Assembly (NCBI RefSeq): GCF_007655005.1
Contig: NZ_SZVW01000018.1
Span: forward strand, 1 to 64,000
Source of the DNA: Streptomyces tibetensis
GTDB lineage: Bacteria; Actinomycetota; Actinomycetes; Streptomycetales; Streptomycetaceae
Direction: 5' to 3'
DNA length: 64,000 bases
Under the pieces are notes generated by a model, which worked only from the letters and a program-made list of their open reading frames with translations, was not told the DNA's origin and did no database searches. Made by a program: the position numbers and the translations under genes. Positions 1-8,484 of the stretch are shown piece after piece (the stretch's first letter is position 1; each line of letters starts with the position of its first letter).

Positions 1-312
1 CGGGCCTGATCCCCGGTCAGCGGGGTTTGTCTTTGCGGCTGTTGGGCCGTTCCGACGAGTGAGACTTTAGCGGATTCCCCGGCTCCCGAGCCAATCGGGG
101 GCCGCGTCCTTTCGAACGGGGATTCCTCATTCCGTAAATACACATGCCAATGAAACGACGACAGACGTACTGCGCGTCGAATAGTGGTGAGTACCTGCGG
201 AGTGGCTGCCCGGGGACCGACCGGAGTCGGCGCTCACGTCGGGCAACTCGGAGAACACTACGGATGGGGGTAGGGCGTGTCAAACCAGGGGGCGGGCGGC
301 ACTCCCGGGGCG
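1..312. other. gene-free stretch at the window edge
   Basis: I see no convincing gene here. Short open frames on both strands lack a plausible start with ribosome-binding site and have no recognisable domain. A less GC-rich patch lies around 125-195. The stretch should hold the upstream part of the trpS leader promoter. Confidence 0.5.
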
Positions 313-318
313 TAGCGT
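313..318 (+). promoter_or_regulatory. candidate -10 for a leaderless trpS leader peptide
   Basis: TAGCGT lies 7 nt before the leader-peptide ATG at 326, the spacing seen at several other leaderless starts in this window. No good -35 is visible at the right distance. If correct, the leader peptide is translated from the very 5' end of the transcript. Confidence 0.35.
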
Positions 319-325
319 GGGCTGC

Positions 326-367
326 ATGACGACGCGTACGTGCACCCAGCTGTGGTGGGCCGCCTGA
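326..367 (+). CDS. Trp-Trp leader peptide of the trpS attenuator
   Basis: A 13-residue open frame, MTTRTCTQLWWAA followed by TGA, with two consecutive Trp codons at 353-358 near its end. It precedes four segments that can pair in mutually exclusive ways (next entry). The role is to report charged tRNA-Trp: a ribosome stalling at the Trp codons favours the antiterminator, while one that reaches the stop codon favours the terminator. No Shine-Dalgarno is evident, so leaderless translation is likely. Ribosome-mediated attenuation of an auxiliary, indolmycin-resistant tryptophanyl-tRNA synthetase gene is known in Streptomyces. Confidence 0.85.
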   Translation: MTTRTCTQLWWAA

Positions 368-424
368 CGGCGGCCGTGCTCACGTATGCACTCAACGGCC
401 GCCGCTTCGGCGGCCGTTTTCGTT
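353..424 (+). promoter_or_regulatory. ribosome-mediated transcription attenuator of trpS
   Basis: Four segments can be assigned. Segment 1 is 358-364 (GGCCGCC), overlapping the second Trp codon. Segment 2 is 368-377 (CGGCGGCCGT). Segment 3 is 395-404 (ACGGCCGCCG). Segment 4 is 408-418. Pair 1:2 covers 7 bp, pair 2:3 is a perfect 10-bp antiterminator, and pair 3:4 is an 11-bp hairpin (394-404 with 408-418) followed by TTTTCGTTT, an intrinsic terminator. A ribosome stalled at the tandem Trp codons masks segment 1 and leaves 2 free to pair with 3; a ribosome at the stop codon masks 2 and lets 3:4 form. Confidence 0.85.
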
Positions 425-489
425 TCTCCCTCCCGGAACCACGGAGGGGCGGCCGCCCGGAGCGGCGGTCCCGACCGGGAGGTGGAGAG

Positions 490-1524
490 ATGACGCGGGT
501 CTTCAGCGGGGTCAAGCCGACGGGGCATCTGACGCTGGGGAACTACCTGGGGGCCATGCGGCGGTGGGCTGCCGTGGACCAGCACGAGGCGGAGGCCTTG
601 TTCTGTGTCGTGGATCTGCATGCGCTGACCGTGGACCACGATCCCGCGCGGGTGCGCAGGCTGAGCCGGCAGTGCGCGACCTTGCTGCTGGCGGCCGGGC
701 TGGATCCGGAGCTCTGCACGGTGTTCGTGCAGAGCCATGTGGACGAGCACGCCCGGCTGTCCTATCTGCTGGAGTGTGTGGCCACCGACGGTGAGATGCG
801 GCGGATGATCCAGTACAAGGAGAAGGCCGCGCGGGAGCAGCGGCGGGGCGGGAGCGTGCGGCTGTCGCTGCTGACGTATCCCGTGCTGATGGCGGCGGAC
901 ATCCTGGCGTACGGGGCCGACGCGGTGCCGGTCGGGGACGATCAGCGGCAGCATGTGGAACTCGCGCGGGACATCGCCGTGCGGTTCAACCAGCGGTACG
1001 GGCATACGTTCGTGGTGCCGCGGGCCACGCGGCCGGAGGTGGCGGCGCGGGTGATGAATCTGCAGGACCCGGCGTCCAAGATGGGCAAGAGTGACGACGT
1101 CGGGCCGGGGATCGTCTATCTGCTGGACGAGCCCGATGTGGTGCGTAAGAAGGTGATGCGGGCCGTGACCGACAGCGGGCGAGAGGTCGTGTACGACCGG
1201 GAGGCCCGGCCGGGGCTCGCGAATCTGCTGGAGATCCTCGCCGCGTGCACAGGTGGGGAGCCGGAGCGGTTGAGTGACGCGTACGAGTCGTACGGGGCCT
1301 TGAAGAAGGACACCGCCGAGGCTGTGGTCGAGGTGCTGCGGCCGCTGCAGAAGCGGCACAAGGAGTTGTGTGCCGATCCCGCTTATGTGGAGGGCGTGCT
1401 GCGGGACGGGGCGGGACGGGCTCGGGGGATGGCCCGGCCGACGGTGGACGCCGCGTATCGGGCGATCGGGTTGCTGCCCGCTGTGGAGGAGGTGGCCGCG
1501 GCGGGTCCCGTGCCGGGGGTGTGA
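490..1524 (+). CDS. trpS: tryptophanyl-tRNA synthetase (auxiliary, attenuator-controlled)
   Basis: Charges tRNA-Trp with tryptophan in the cytoplasm. 344 aa, normal for a bacterial TrpRS. The class I HIGH-type motif is at residues 12-18 (GHLTLGN) and the KMSKS-type loop at 197-201 reads KMGKS. The ATG at 490 follows GGTGGAGAG, a strong ribosome-binding site; an in-frame upstream start would run through the attenuator and is rejected. The Trp-Trp leader marks it as the inducible second synthetase that Streptomyces use against the TrpRS inhibitor indolmycin, rather than the housekeeping enzyme. That assignment is inference from the leader and remembered gene order. A strong hairpin follows the stop. 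Confidence 0.93.
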   Translation: MTRVFSGVKPTGHLTLGNYLGAMRRWAAVDQHEAEALFCVVDLHALTVDHDPARVRRLSRQCATLLLAAGLDPELCTVFVQSHVDEHARLSYLLECVATDGEMRRMIQYKEKAAREQRRGGSVRLSLLTYPVLMAADILAYGADAVPVGDDQRQHVELARDIAVRFNQRYGHTFVVPRATRPEVAARVMNLQDPASKMGKSDDVGPGIVYLLDEPDVVRKKVMRAVTDSGREVVYDREARPGLANLLEILAACTGGEPERLSDAYESYGALKKDTAEAVVEVLRPLQKRHKELCADPAYVEGVLRDGAGRARGMARPTVDAAYRAIGLLPAVEEVAAAGPVPGV

Positions 1525-1537
1525 GGGGTGCGGGCAG

Positions 1538-1564
1538 CCGGGGGCGGGTCGGGCCCGCCCCCGG
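1538..1564. terminator. bidirectional hairpin between trpS and proC
   Basis: Perfect 11-bp GC-rich stem (1538-1548 with 1554-1564, arm CCGGGGGCGGG) with a 5-nt loop, lying between the convergent ends of trpS and proC. No T-tract, as is common for Streptomyces terminators. Confidence 0.7.
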
Positions 1565-1568
1565 GTGT

Positions 1569-2381
1569 TCAGCTGTTGTTGCCGGAGGCCAGGGCGCGGC
1601 TGCGGTCGCGGGCGGCTTCGAGGGCGGCGATGAGGGCGGCCCGCACGCCGTGGTTCTCGAGTTCGCGGATGGCGTTGATCGTCGTGCCGGCGGGGGACGT
1701 GACGTTCTCGCGGAGCTTGACCGGGTGTTCGCCGCTGTCGCGGAGCATCGTCGCGGCGCCGATGGCGGACTGGACGATCAGGTCGTGGGCCTTGTCGCGG
1801 GGCAGGCCGAGCAGGATGCCGGCGTCGGTCATGGCTTCGACCAGGTAGAAGAAGTAGGCCGGGCCGGAGCCGGAGAGGGCGGTGCAGGCGTCCTGCTGGG
1901 ACTCGGGCACGCGGAGCGTCTTGCCGACGGCGCCGAAGATCTCCTCGGTGTGGGCGAGGTGGTCGGCGGTGGCGTGGGTGCCGGCGGAGATGACGGACAT
2001 GGCCTCGTCGACGAGGGCGGGGGTGTTCGTCATGACGCGGACGACCGGGGTGTCGGGAGCGAGACGCTCCTCGAAGTAGGCCGTGGGGATGCCGGCGGCG
2101 CCGCTGATGACCAGGCGGTCGGCGGGGACGTGCGGGGCGAGCTCGTCGAGGAGGGTGCCCATGTCCTGCGGCTTGACCGTGAGGATCAGGGTGTCGGCGG
2201 TCTTGGCGGCCTCCGGGTTGGTGACCGGGGTGACGCCGTAGCGGCTGCGGAGTTCTTCCGCTCGTTCCGGGCGGCGGGCGGTGACCAGGAGGTCGGACGG
2301 GGTCCAGCCGGCGCGGATCATTCCGCTGAGCAGGGCTTCGCCGATCTTGCCGGTGCCGAGGACTGCGACTTTCTGGGTCAT
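1569..2381 (-). CDS. proC: pyrroline-5-carboxylate reductase
   Basis: Last step of proline synthesis: NAD(P)H-dependent reduction of pyrroline-5-carboxylate to proline. 270 aa, the usual length. The N-terminal Rossmann motif LGTGKIGEAL starts near residue 8. The P5CR helical C-terminal half shows SGSGPAYFFYLVEAM and the family signature around AGTTINAIRELE. It converges on trpS and stands alone, with about 105 nt separating it from the upstream ABC transporter genes. Confidence 0.95.
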   Translation of the reverse strand: MTQKVAVLGTGKIGEALLSGMIRAGWTPSDLLVTARRPERAEELRSRYGVTPVTNPEAAKTADTLILTVKPQDMGTLLDELAPHVPADRLVISGAAGIPTAYFEERLAPDTPVVRVMTNTPALVDEAMSVISAGTHATADHLAHTEEIFGAVGKTLRVPESQQDACTALSGSGPAYFFYLVEAMTDAGILLGLPRDKAHDLIVQSAIGAATMLRDSGEHPVKLRENVTSPAGTTINAIRELENHGVRAALIAALEAARDRSRALASGNNS

Positions 2382-2486
2382 GGCGCGGGGTGCCTCCGAA
2401 GGGTGCGTCGTCCGGGGTCCATCCTCGCACCGGGGAGTGGGCGACGGCTCGGGTGTCCGCTGGGCGGGACGTCGCGCCGGGCCGGC

Positions 2487-3311
2487 TTACGCAGTGCGGC
2501 GCCTGAGGGTCGCCGCGCCCAGGATCAGGACCAGGAGGGCGCAGCCCGCGACGATCAGGGTGTCCCGGACGAAGGTGGCGGTCATGTCGGTGTGGCGCAG
2601 GACCTCGTTCATGCCGTCGACGGCGTACGACATGGGGAGGACGTCGGAGAGGGCTTCCAGGGCCGGGTGCATGGTGTCGCGCGGGGTGAACAGGCCGCAC
2701 AGGAGGAGCTGCGGGAAGATCACCGCCGGCATGAACTGGACCGCCTGGAACTCCGAGGCCGCGAAGGCCGACACGAACAGGCCGAGGGCCGTGCCGAGGA
2801 GGGCGTCGAGGAGGGCCACCAGGAGGAGGAGCCAGGGGCTGCCGGTGACGTCGAGGCCGAGGAACCAGACCGCGAGGCCCGTGGCCAGGGCGGACTGGAT
2901 GATCGCCAGGGCGCCGAAGGCGAGGGCGTAGCCGGCGATGAGGTCGCCCTTGCCCAGGGGCATGGCGAGGAGGCGTTCGAGGGTGCCGGAGGTGCGTTCG
3001 CGCAGGGTGGCGATGGACGTCACCAGGAACATCGTGATGAGCGGGAAGATGCCGAGCAGGGACGCGCCGATGCTGTCGAAGGTGCGGGGGCTGCCGTCGA
3101 AGACGTAGCGCAGCAGGAACAGCATCACGCAGGGGATGAGGACCAGCAGCGCGATGGTGCGGGGGTCGTGGGTGAGCTGGCGGAAAACCCGGACGGCGGT
3201 GGCGGTGGTGCGGGAGGCGTTGAGGGCCCTGGGTGGGGCGGGCGAGCTGGTGGTCGGGGTCGCCGGTGTGGCCGGGGTTGTCGGGGTTGTCGGGGTTGTC
3301 GGGGTCGTCAT
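2487..3311 (-). CDS. ABC-2 type transporter permease
   Basis: Membrane subunit of a two-gene exporter. 274 aa with a Thr/Pro-rich cytoplasmic start (repeated TTP, residues 2-20) and six predicted hydrophobic segments, the first near LLVLIPCVMLFLL. The ABC-2 region contains TLRERTSGTLERLLAMPL, typical of the family. The ATG at 3311 overlaps the stop of the ATPase gene by four bases (ATGA), implying coupled translation and fixing the start; the longer open frame upstream is a shadow. The substrate is unknown; antibiotics and lipids are common for this class. Confidence 0.88.
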   Translation of the reverse strand: MTTPTTPTTPTTPATPATPTTSSPAPPRALNASRTTATAVRVFRQLTHDPRTIALLVLIPCVMLFLLRYVFDGSPRTFDSIGASLLGIFPLITMFLVTSIATLRERTSGTLERLLAMPLGKGDLIAGYALAFGALAIIQSALATGLAVWFLGLDVTGSPWLLLLVALLDALLGTALGLFVSAFAASEFQAVQFMPAVIFPQLLLCGLFTPRDTMHPALEALSDVLPMSYAVDGMNEVLRHTDMTATFVRDTLIVAGCALLVLILGAATLRRRTA

Positions 3312-4156
3312 CGGGTCGTCTCCTTCATGCGGGCTGCTGCCTTTGCCTCGTCCACCAGGTGCAGGAAGGCCTCCTCGACCGTGTCGGCGCCGGTGCGGGT
3401 GCGCAGGGCGTCGGGGCTGTCGTCGGCCAGGAGTTCGCCGTCGCGCATGAGGAGGAGGCGGTGGCAGCGTTCGGCCTCGTCCATGACGTGGGAGGAGACG
3501 AGGAGGGTGGCGCCGCGGCCGGTCGCGATGTCGTGGAAGAGGTGCCACAGGTCGCGGCGCAGGACCGGGTCGAGGCCGACGGTCGGTTCGTCGAGGACCA
3601 GGAGTTCGGGCGCGCCGAGGAGGGCGACGGCGAGGGAGACGCGGTTGCGCTGGCCGCCGGAGAGGTTGCCGGCGAGGGAGTCGGCGTGGGTGGTGAGGTC
3701 GACGTCGGCTATCGCGCGGGTGACGTCTTCGGCGCGGCGGTCGGCGGCTGCCCGGCCGGGGTTCAGGATCGCGGCGAAGTAGTCCAGGTTCTGCCGGACC
3801 GTCAGGTCGTCGTAGACGGACGGGGCCTGGGTGACGTAGCCGATGCGGGTGCGCAGGGCGGGGTGTCCGGCGGGGTGGCCGAGAACGTCGAGGGTGCCGG
3901 TGACCTTGGCCTGGGTGCCGACGAGGGCGCGCATGAGGGTCGACTTGCCGCAGCCGGAGGGGCCGAGGAGGCCGGTGATCTGGCCTCGGGGGACGGTGAA
4001 GCCGAGGTTGCGCAGGACCGTGCGGGGGCCGCGGACGACGGTGAGGTTCTCGGCGTGGACGGCTGGGGTGTGGACGGCTGGGGTGTCCGGTGTCGGGGGA
4101 CGGTCGGCGGTGTGGGCGGGGCCCGGGCGTGGCGAGCCGGGAGCATTATTCATCAT
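3308..4156 (-). CDS. ABC transporter ATP-binding protein
   Basis: Energises the permease encoded just downstream. Walker A GPSGCGKST, signature LSGGQRNR, Walker B LLVLDEPTVGLDP and the switch histidine in SSHVMDEAE are all present. The start is uncertain: two adjacent ATG codons at 4156 and 4153 lie inside a long palindrome, and a TTG at 4192 is an alternative. I chose 4156 (282 aa). Residues up to about 35 are Pro/Ala-rich and not part of the ATPase fold. Likely co-transcribed with the permease and controlled through the palindrome. Confidence 0.88.
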   Translation of the reverse strand: MMNNAPGSPRPGPAHTADRPPTPDTPAVHTPAVHAENLTVVRGPRTVLRNLGFTVPRGQITGLLGPSGCGKSTLMRALVGTQAKVTGTLDVLGHPAGHPALRTRIGYVTQAPSVYDDLTVRQNLDYFAAILNPGRAAADRRAEDVTRAIADVDLTTHADSLAGNLSGGQRNRVSLAVALLGAPELLVLDEPTVGLDPVLRRDLWHLFHDIATGRGATLLVSSHVMDEAERCHRLLLMRDGELLADDSPDALRTRTGADTVEEAFLHLVDEAKAAARMKETTR

Positions 4157-4176
4157 GCGATGAATAATGCTCCCGG
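4137..4176. promoter_or_regulatory. 18-bp-arm palindrome over the ABC ATPase start (likely operator)
   Basis: Perfect inverted repeat: 4137-4154 with 4159-4176, separated by four bases. The core is AT-rich (ATTATTCATC / GATGAATAAT) in a very GC-rich neighbourhood and covers the ATPase start codons. The symmetry and position suit a TetR-, PadR- or MarR-type repressor site. No regulator gene lies next to the transporter. Confidence 0.65.
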
Positions 4177-4232
4177 GGATCGGGCGCGTCAAGCCGCCCG
4201 TGGTGCGGCCTTCGCGGGCCGGTGGGTGCGCG

Positions 4233-5030
4233 TCAGGCCGGGGTCTCGGCGAGGAGGAGGACCACCTCGTAGACCTCCTGCACGAAACCGTCCGGGAAGG
4301 TGCGGAGGAGGTGCTCGCGTTCCGCGGCCAGGAACGATGCGGTGTGTTCGGCGCCGTGGACGAGGAAGACCGAGTGACTGCCGATGTTGGCGAGGTGGGT
4401 GTCGACCGGGACGCGGCGGCTCCAGCGGACCGTTCGGCGGGTGAAGTCGAGGAGGCCGGTGGGGTCGGCGGCGCGAGCGTTGACGTTGCGCTTCTCGGCG
4501 GAGACGTCGATGCGGAAGTGGCGCTCGGTGCGGGCGGCGGCCTCGGCGATCCAGGGGACGTCGAGGGCGTCGGTGTTCCACCACAGGGCGAGGGCGCCGC
4601 CGGGGCGCAGTACGCGCAGGGCTTCCGGGACGGCGCGGGCGGGGTCGGTCCAGTGCCAGGCCTGGGCGTAGGTGACGAGGTCGACGCAGTCGTCGGCGAG
4701 GGGGAGGTCGTCGCCCGTACCGCGGATGACCGGGATGGCCGGGAGGGTGCGGCGGAACTGGGCCGCCATGCCCTCGCCGGGTTCCACGGCGATCACGTTC
4801 GCGCCCCTCGCGTGCAGGAGGGCGGTGGCGATGCCGGTGCCGGCGCCGATGTCCGCGACACGGGTGCCGGTGAGGGGGCGGCCGGTCAGGTCTTCTATCG
4901 CGTCGAAGAGGGCCGGGGGGTAGGACGGGCGGTTGGCGGCGTACTGGGCCGCAGCGGCGTTGAAGGAGTGGGCTCGGGCGCTGCGGGTGGGCTCGGGGGT
5001 GGGGTGGTGGGCGGAGGGCGGTGTGGTCAT
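4233..5030 (-). CDS. class I SAM-dependent methyltransferase
   Basis: 265 aa. Motif I VADIGAGTGIATALL near residues 50-65 binds S-adenosylmethionine, followed by an acidic strand end (VIAVEPGEGM) and the post-II motif RVLRPGGALALWW. This resembles the UbiE/SmtA-like small-molecule methyltransferases with a FNAAAAQYAANRPSYP start. The ATG at 5030 is preferred over an upstream one because the extra residues are low-complexity His/Pro/Thr. The substrate cannot be told. It lies 76 nt upstream of the exporter genes on the same strand, so a link to export or resistance is possible but not shown. Confidence 0.8.
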   Translation of the reverse strand: MTTPPSAHHPTPEPTRSARAHSFNAAAAQYAANRPSYPPALFDAIEDLTGRPLTGTRVADIGAGTGIATALLHARGANVIAVEPGEGMAAQFRRTLPAIPVIRGTGDDLPLADDCVDLVTYAQAWHWTDPARAVPEALRVLRPGGALALWWNTDALDVPWIAEAAARTERHFRIDVSAEKRNVNARAADPTGLLDFTRRTVRWSRRVPVDTHLANIGSHSVFLVHGAEHTASFLAAEREHLLRTFPDGFVQEVYEVVLLLAETPA

Positions 5031-5185
5031 ACGGCCATGGTGGCCGGGGGGTGGGGTGGTGAGTGGTGAGATCCCGGTGAGAGCGGCGGGAGTTGGGTGA
5101 GGTGGGGTGGGGTGGTGTGGGGTTCGAGAGTCGGGCCTGCCCGCGATCCGCTGGACGGCCACGCCCGGTCGTCGCACGGCGGGCG

Positions 5186-5698
5186 CTACGCCCGGCGGCG
5201 GTTCTTCGGGTTGCCCGAGCGGCGTGTGGCGCGCTTCTCGTACTGCTTGCGGGCCTCTTCGTACTCCTGGCGGTGGAGCTTCTCGCCGGGTGCCTCGGTG
5301 AGGGAGCGGAAGAAGTAGGCGAGCAGGGAGCCGACGAAGCCGACGGCCAGGAGGCCGCGCAGGGACGCCTGGCGCTCGGGGTCGGGGCGGCGGGTGAAGC
5401 CGTCCCAGGTGTGGCGGAAGGCCATCGCACTGCAGATCGCGAACATCGCGACCATGAGGACCGTGACGAAGCCGCCGATCGCGGCGATCTGGAGGCCCTG
5501 GTAGGCGAGGCGCAGGACGAGGCAGGAGACGGCGGCGGTGGCCAGGGAGCCGACGGTGACCGCGATACGACGGGGCGTGTAGCCGTTGTCGTGGTTCAGC
5601 CAGGTCGTGCCGAAGAAGCGCAGGGGCTCGGGGCGGGGTCCGGGGGTCCCGGCCCTGGAGCCCGCGGCGGCGGCGGGGGTGCTGTCTTCTGCACTCAC
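5186..5698 (-). CDS. small conserved membrane protein
   Basis: 170 aa of unknown function. The first 25 residues are Ala/Pro/Gly-rich, followed by three hydrophobic segments (about 45-65, 70-92 and 112-130) and a strongly basic cytoplasmic tail ending GNPKNRRRA. The GTG start at 5698 has no ribosome-binding site but has CATAAT six bases upstream, so it is probably leaderless. I recognise no domain; the basic tail could contact nucleic acid or phospholipid. Confidence 0.65.
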   Translation of the reverse strand: MSAEDSTPAAAAGSRAGTPGPRPEPLRFFGTTWLNHDNGYTPRRIAVTVGSLATAAVSCLVLRLAYQGLQIAAIGGFVTVLMVAMFAICSAMAFRHTWDGFTRRPDPERQASLRGLLAVGFVGSLLAYFFRSLTEAPGEKLHRQEYEEARKQYEKRATRRSGNPKNRRRA

Positions 5699-5704
5699 GG
5701 GTCG

Positions 5705-5710
5705 ATTATG
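5705..5710 (-). promoter_or_regulatory. -10 of a leaderless promoter
   Basis: CATAAT on the minus strand, six bases before the GTG start at 5698. Confidence 0.5.
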
Positions 5711-5740
5711 ACCGTTGCCGGGCCGCGGGCTCCGTGCGGG

Positions 5741-6061
5741 CTAGCTGCAGCGCGGGCGGACGTAGCCGTCGCTGCCGGTGTTCACGTAGGCGTCCGCGAC
5801 GTACTCGCCGTCGTCGATGTTGTCCCAGATGTTCGAGGTGCCGTACGGGCCCGCCACCGTGGTGCCGGGACGCTGGCAGAAGATGGTGACCCTGGCTCCT
5901 TCGGGCAGGACGCGGACGATGCCGTAGCCGGTGCCGGGTCCGCTGCGGACGTTCAGACGGACGCCCGGGGCGACGGCGTACGAGCGCAAATCCGACGCCG
6001 CCATGGTGACCGTCTCGCCCTCGCCTGCGCCCTCGAGTTCCTGGACATGGTCGACAGACAT
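5741..6061 (-). CDS. SH3b-domain protein
   Basis: 106 aa. Residues about 30-62 (VRLNVRSGPGTGYGIVRVL) form a bacterial SH3 (SH3b) repeat, a fold that often binds wall peptides. There is no signal peptide, so export, if any, is non-classical. Two cysteines (in the IFCQRPG segment and the last three residues) might pair. The ATG at 6061 follows GGGGGAGAA, a good ribosome-binding site, which excludes the longer frame upstream. Confidence 0.7.
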   Translation of the reverse strand: MSVDHVQELEGAGEGETVTMAASDLRSYAVAPGVRLNVRSGPGTGYGIVRVLPEGARVTIFCQRPGTTVAGPYGTSNIWDNIDDGEYVADAYVNTGSDGYVRPRCS

Positions 6062-6244
6062 GTGTTTCTCCCCCGTTGATCCCCAGGCCGACGCCGTGGG
6101 GTGCCGTTGATTCCCCCGAGTCGCACGATGAAACACACGTGCGCAACTCGTGCGTGGAGGCTAGCAAGCCGCCTCTGTCCCGTACGAGTCTTCGACTAGG
6201 CTCCGTGCGTCGCGCGCGCGGACGAACAGCACGGGGGTGGTTCC

Positions 6245-8407
6245 ATGGCGCCACAGCGAAATGCCGGAGCGGGCGCGGAAGCGGAACTTCCCGAACACGC
6301 CGGTCACTACCGTCTGGAGTCCCGTCTGGGCGCGGGTGGGATGGGCGTCGTGCATTTGGCCCGGAGCACCTCCGGGATGAAGCTCGCGGTGAAGGTCGTA
6401 CACGCCCAGTTCGCCAAGGACCCTGACTTCCGGGGGCGCTTCCGGCAGGAGGTGGCGGCGGCGCGCAGGGTGAGCGGTGCCTTCACGGCACCCGTCGTCG
6501 ACGCCGACCCGGACGGTGAACGGCCTTGGATGGCCACGTTGTTCATCCCGGGCCCGACCCTGTCCGACCACGTCAAGCGGAACGGCCCCATGGACCCGGC
6601 CCAGTTGCGGCGCCTGATGGCGGGGCTGGCCGAGGCGCTGCGGGACATCCATCGCGCCGGGGTCGTCCACCGGGATCTGAAACCGAGCAACGTCCTGCTC
6701 GCCGACGACGGACCGAAGGTCATCGACTTCGGCATCTCCCGGCCGGTCGACAGCGAACTGCGCACCGAGACCGGCAGGTTGATCGGCACGCCGCCCTTCA
6801 TGGCGCCCGAGCAGTTCCGGCGCCCGCGCGAGGTGGGTCCGGCCGCCGACATCTTCGCGCTCGGGTCGGTGATGGTGCACGCGGCCACGGGGCAGGGGCC
6901 GTTCGACTCCGACAGCCCGTACATCGTCGCGTACCAGGTGGTGCACGACGAGCCCGACCTGACCGGTGTGCCGGACGAGGTGGCGCCGCTGGTGCTGCGG
7001 TGTCTGGCGAAGGAGCCCGAGGAGCGGCCGACGCCGGACGAGTTGATGCGGGAGCTGCGGTCGGTGGCGGCCTCGTACGACACGCAGACGTTCATACCTG
7101 CTCAGCGGACCTGGGACACCGGAGGTCCGAGGCCGCCCGCCGGGAGACCCGTCCGTGAGGTGGAAGCCGATCGTGCGGGGGAAGCCGATCGTGCCGTGCC
7201 GGCAGGTCGCGCGGTGCGAGCCGGTCGTGGCAGGGGGTTGCGGCTCGGCAGGCGGGCGGCCCTCGGAGCCGGGGCGTTCGGCCTGGCCGTCGTCGGTGCC
7301 CTGGCCTCGCTCCCGTTGCTCGACGATGACGGCGGCTCACCACAACCCGCCTCCCCGCGGACCACGTCGGCCGCGTTCAGCGGGTGGCAGAGCACACCGG
7401 CGGCCGGGGGCAGCGCGCCCCTGTGCTCCCACGGGGCGGGACGGCTGCTCTGCGCCACGTCCGGACTGGTCTTCGCCCTGGATCCGTCCGACGGGCACCT
7501 GCTGTGGCGGCACGCTGTGGGCAAGGGGCCCCGGAAGGAGCCGCCGGTGCTGGCCGGTGGACTCGTACAGCCCTCGCCGAACCAGGGGCGTCGCCTGGAG
7601 GCCCTTGATCCGGCCTCGGGCGAGGTGCGCTGGCAGCGGGACACACCCGAGGCCGGCAGTGCGGTGTACGCCGGCGGCATGCTCCTGGTCACGGGCACCG
7701 ACGGGAAGGTCACCGGTGTGGACGGCGCCTCCGGTGAGGTGCGCTGGAGCCACCGGATCCCCGGCCATGAGGCGCCGTACTTCGCCACGTTCGGCGGTGA
7801 CCCGTTGGCATACCTCGCCGGCGCGTCGCAGGACGGGCGGAGCACCCGGCTCACCGTGGTGGACCCGCAGACGGGCGACGTGCGGTCGGACGCCCGGCTC
7901 GACGGGACGCTGAAGCCCTTCGGCGCGAGCGACGGCTCGCTGTTCCTCCTGTCCCTCGACGCGGTGCACGGTGATGCGCGGGCCGTGGTCCGCTACACCC
8001 CGAAGACGGGTGAGACCCGACGGGTGCCCCTCGCCGTCCCCCTCCAGCAGGCCCATGGCGCCGTGCGCGGGAACCTGGCCTGTCTCATGGGGACCGGGGG
8101 TTCGCTGGTGGCCGTCGATCTCGAGGCGCGTGAGCAGGTGTGGGATCTGGAGACGGGAACGATGCGAGGGTCCACGCCGGTCGCCGGTGACCGGTACGTG
8201 TACGTGACGACGTCGGACGGGCGGCTGCTCGCCGTCGACGCGCGGCGCGGGAAGGTCGCCGGGCAGACGTCCCCCCGGCTGGGCGACCGGTCGGACCGGA
8301 TCCCGGCCGAGCTGCCCGAGCCGGTGGTCGTGGGCGACCGGGTCTACGGCAGCGCGCCGGACGGCACCGTCTTCGCCGTGAACGGGCGCGATCCGGCGGC
8401 CTGGTAG
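6245..8407 (+). CDS. membrane Ser/Thr protein kinase with PQQ-type beta-propeller
   Basis: 720 aa. The cytoplasmic kinase domain spans about 22-275: glycine loop LGAGGMGVVH, Lys50, catalytic HRDLKPSN (Asp144), DFG at 161-163 and the activation segment ending MAPEQF. A linker rich in Arg/Ala and a TM helix near 338-355 lead to an extracytoplasmic half built of PQQ/WD-like blades (repeats such as GEVRWSH and LLAVDARRGK). This is the common PknB-type receptor-kinase layout, the propeller being the presumed sensor. The ligand is unknown. A hairpin follows the stop, shared with convergent ilvD. Confidence 0.92.
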   Translation: MAPQRNAGAGAEAELPEHAGHYRLESRLGAGGMGVVHLARSTSGMKLAVKVVHAQFAKDPDFRGRFRQEVAAARRVSGAFTAPVVDADPDGERPWMATLFIPGPTLSDHVKRNGPMDPAQLRRLMAGLAEALRDIHRAGVVHRDLKPSNVLLADDGPKVIDFGISRPVDSELRTETGRLIGTPPFMAPEQFRRPREVGPAADIFALGSVMVHAATGQGPFDSDSPYIVAYQVVHDEPDLTGVPDEVAPLVLRCLAKEPEERPTPDELMRELRSVAASYDTQTFIPAQRTWDTGGPRPPAGRPVREVEADRAGEADRAVPAGRAVRAGRGRGLRLGRRAALGAGAFGLAVVGALASLPLLDDDGGSPQPASPRTTSAAFSGWQSTPAAGGSAPLCSHGAGRLLCATSGLVFALDPSDGHLLWRHAVGKGPRKEPPVLAGGLVQPSPNQGRRLEALDPASGEVRWQRDTPEAGSAVYAGGMLLVTGTDGKVTGVDGASGEVRWSHRIPGHEAPYFATFGGDPLAYLAGASQDGRSTRLTVVDPQTGDVRSDARLDGTLKPFGASDGSLFLLSLDAVHGDARAVVRYTPKTGETRRVPLAVPLQQAHGAVRGNLACLMGTGGSLVAVDLEAREQVWDLETGTMRGSTPVAGDRYVYVTTSDGRLLAVDARRGKVAGQTSPRLGDRSDRIPAELPEPVVVGDRVYGSAPDGTVFAVNGRDPAAW

Positions 8408-8435
8408 CCGGCGGGTACGCGGCACGAGACATGCG

Positions 8436-8471
8436 CGAGGGCCGCCCCCGGCAAGCGGGAGACGGCCCTCG
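8436..8471. terminator. bidirectional hairpin between the kinase gene and ilvD
   Basis: Nine-bp arms CGAGGGCCG (8436-8444) and CGGCCCTCG (8463-8471) between two convergent genes. Confidence 0.6.
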
Positions 8472-8484
8472 GAGCCGGTGGGGG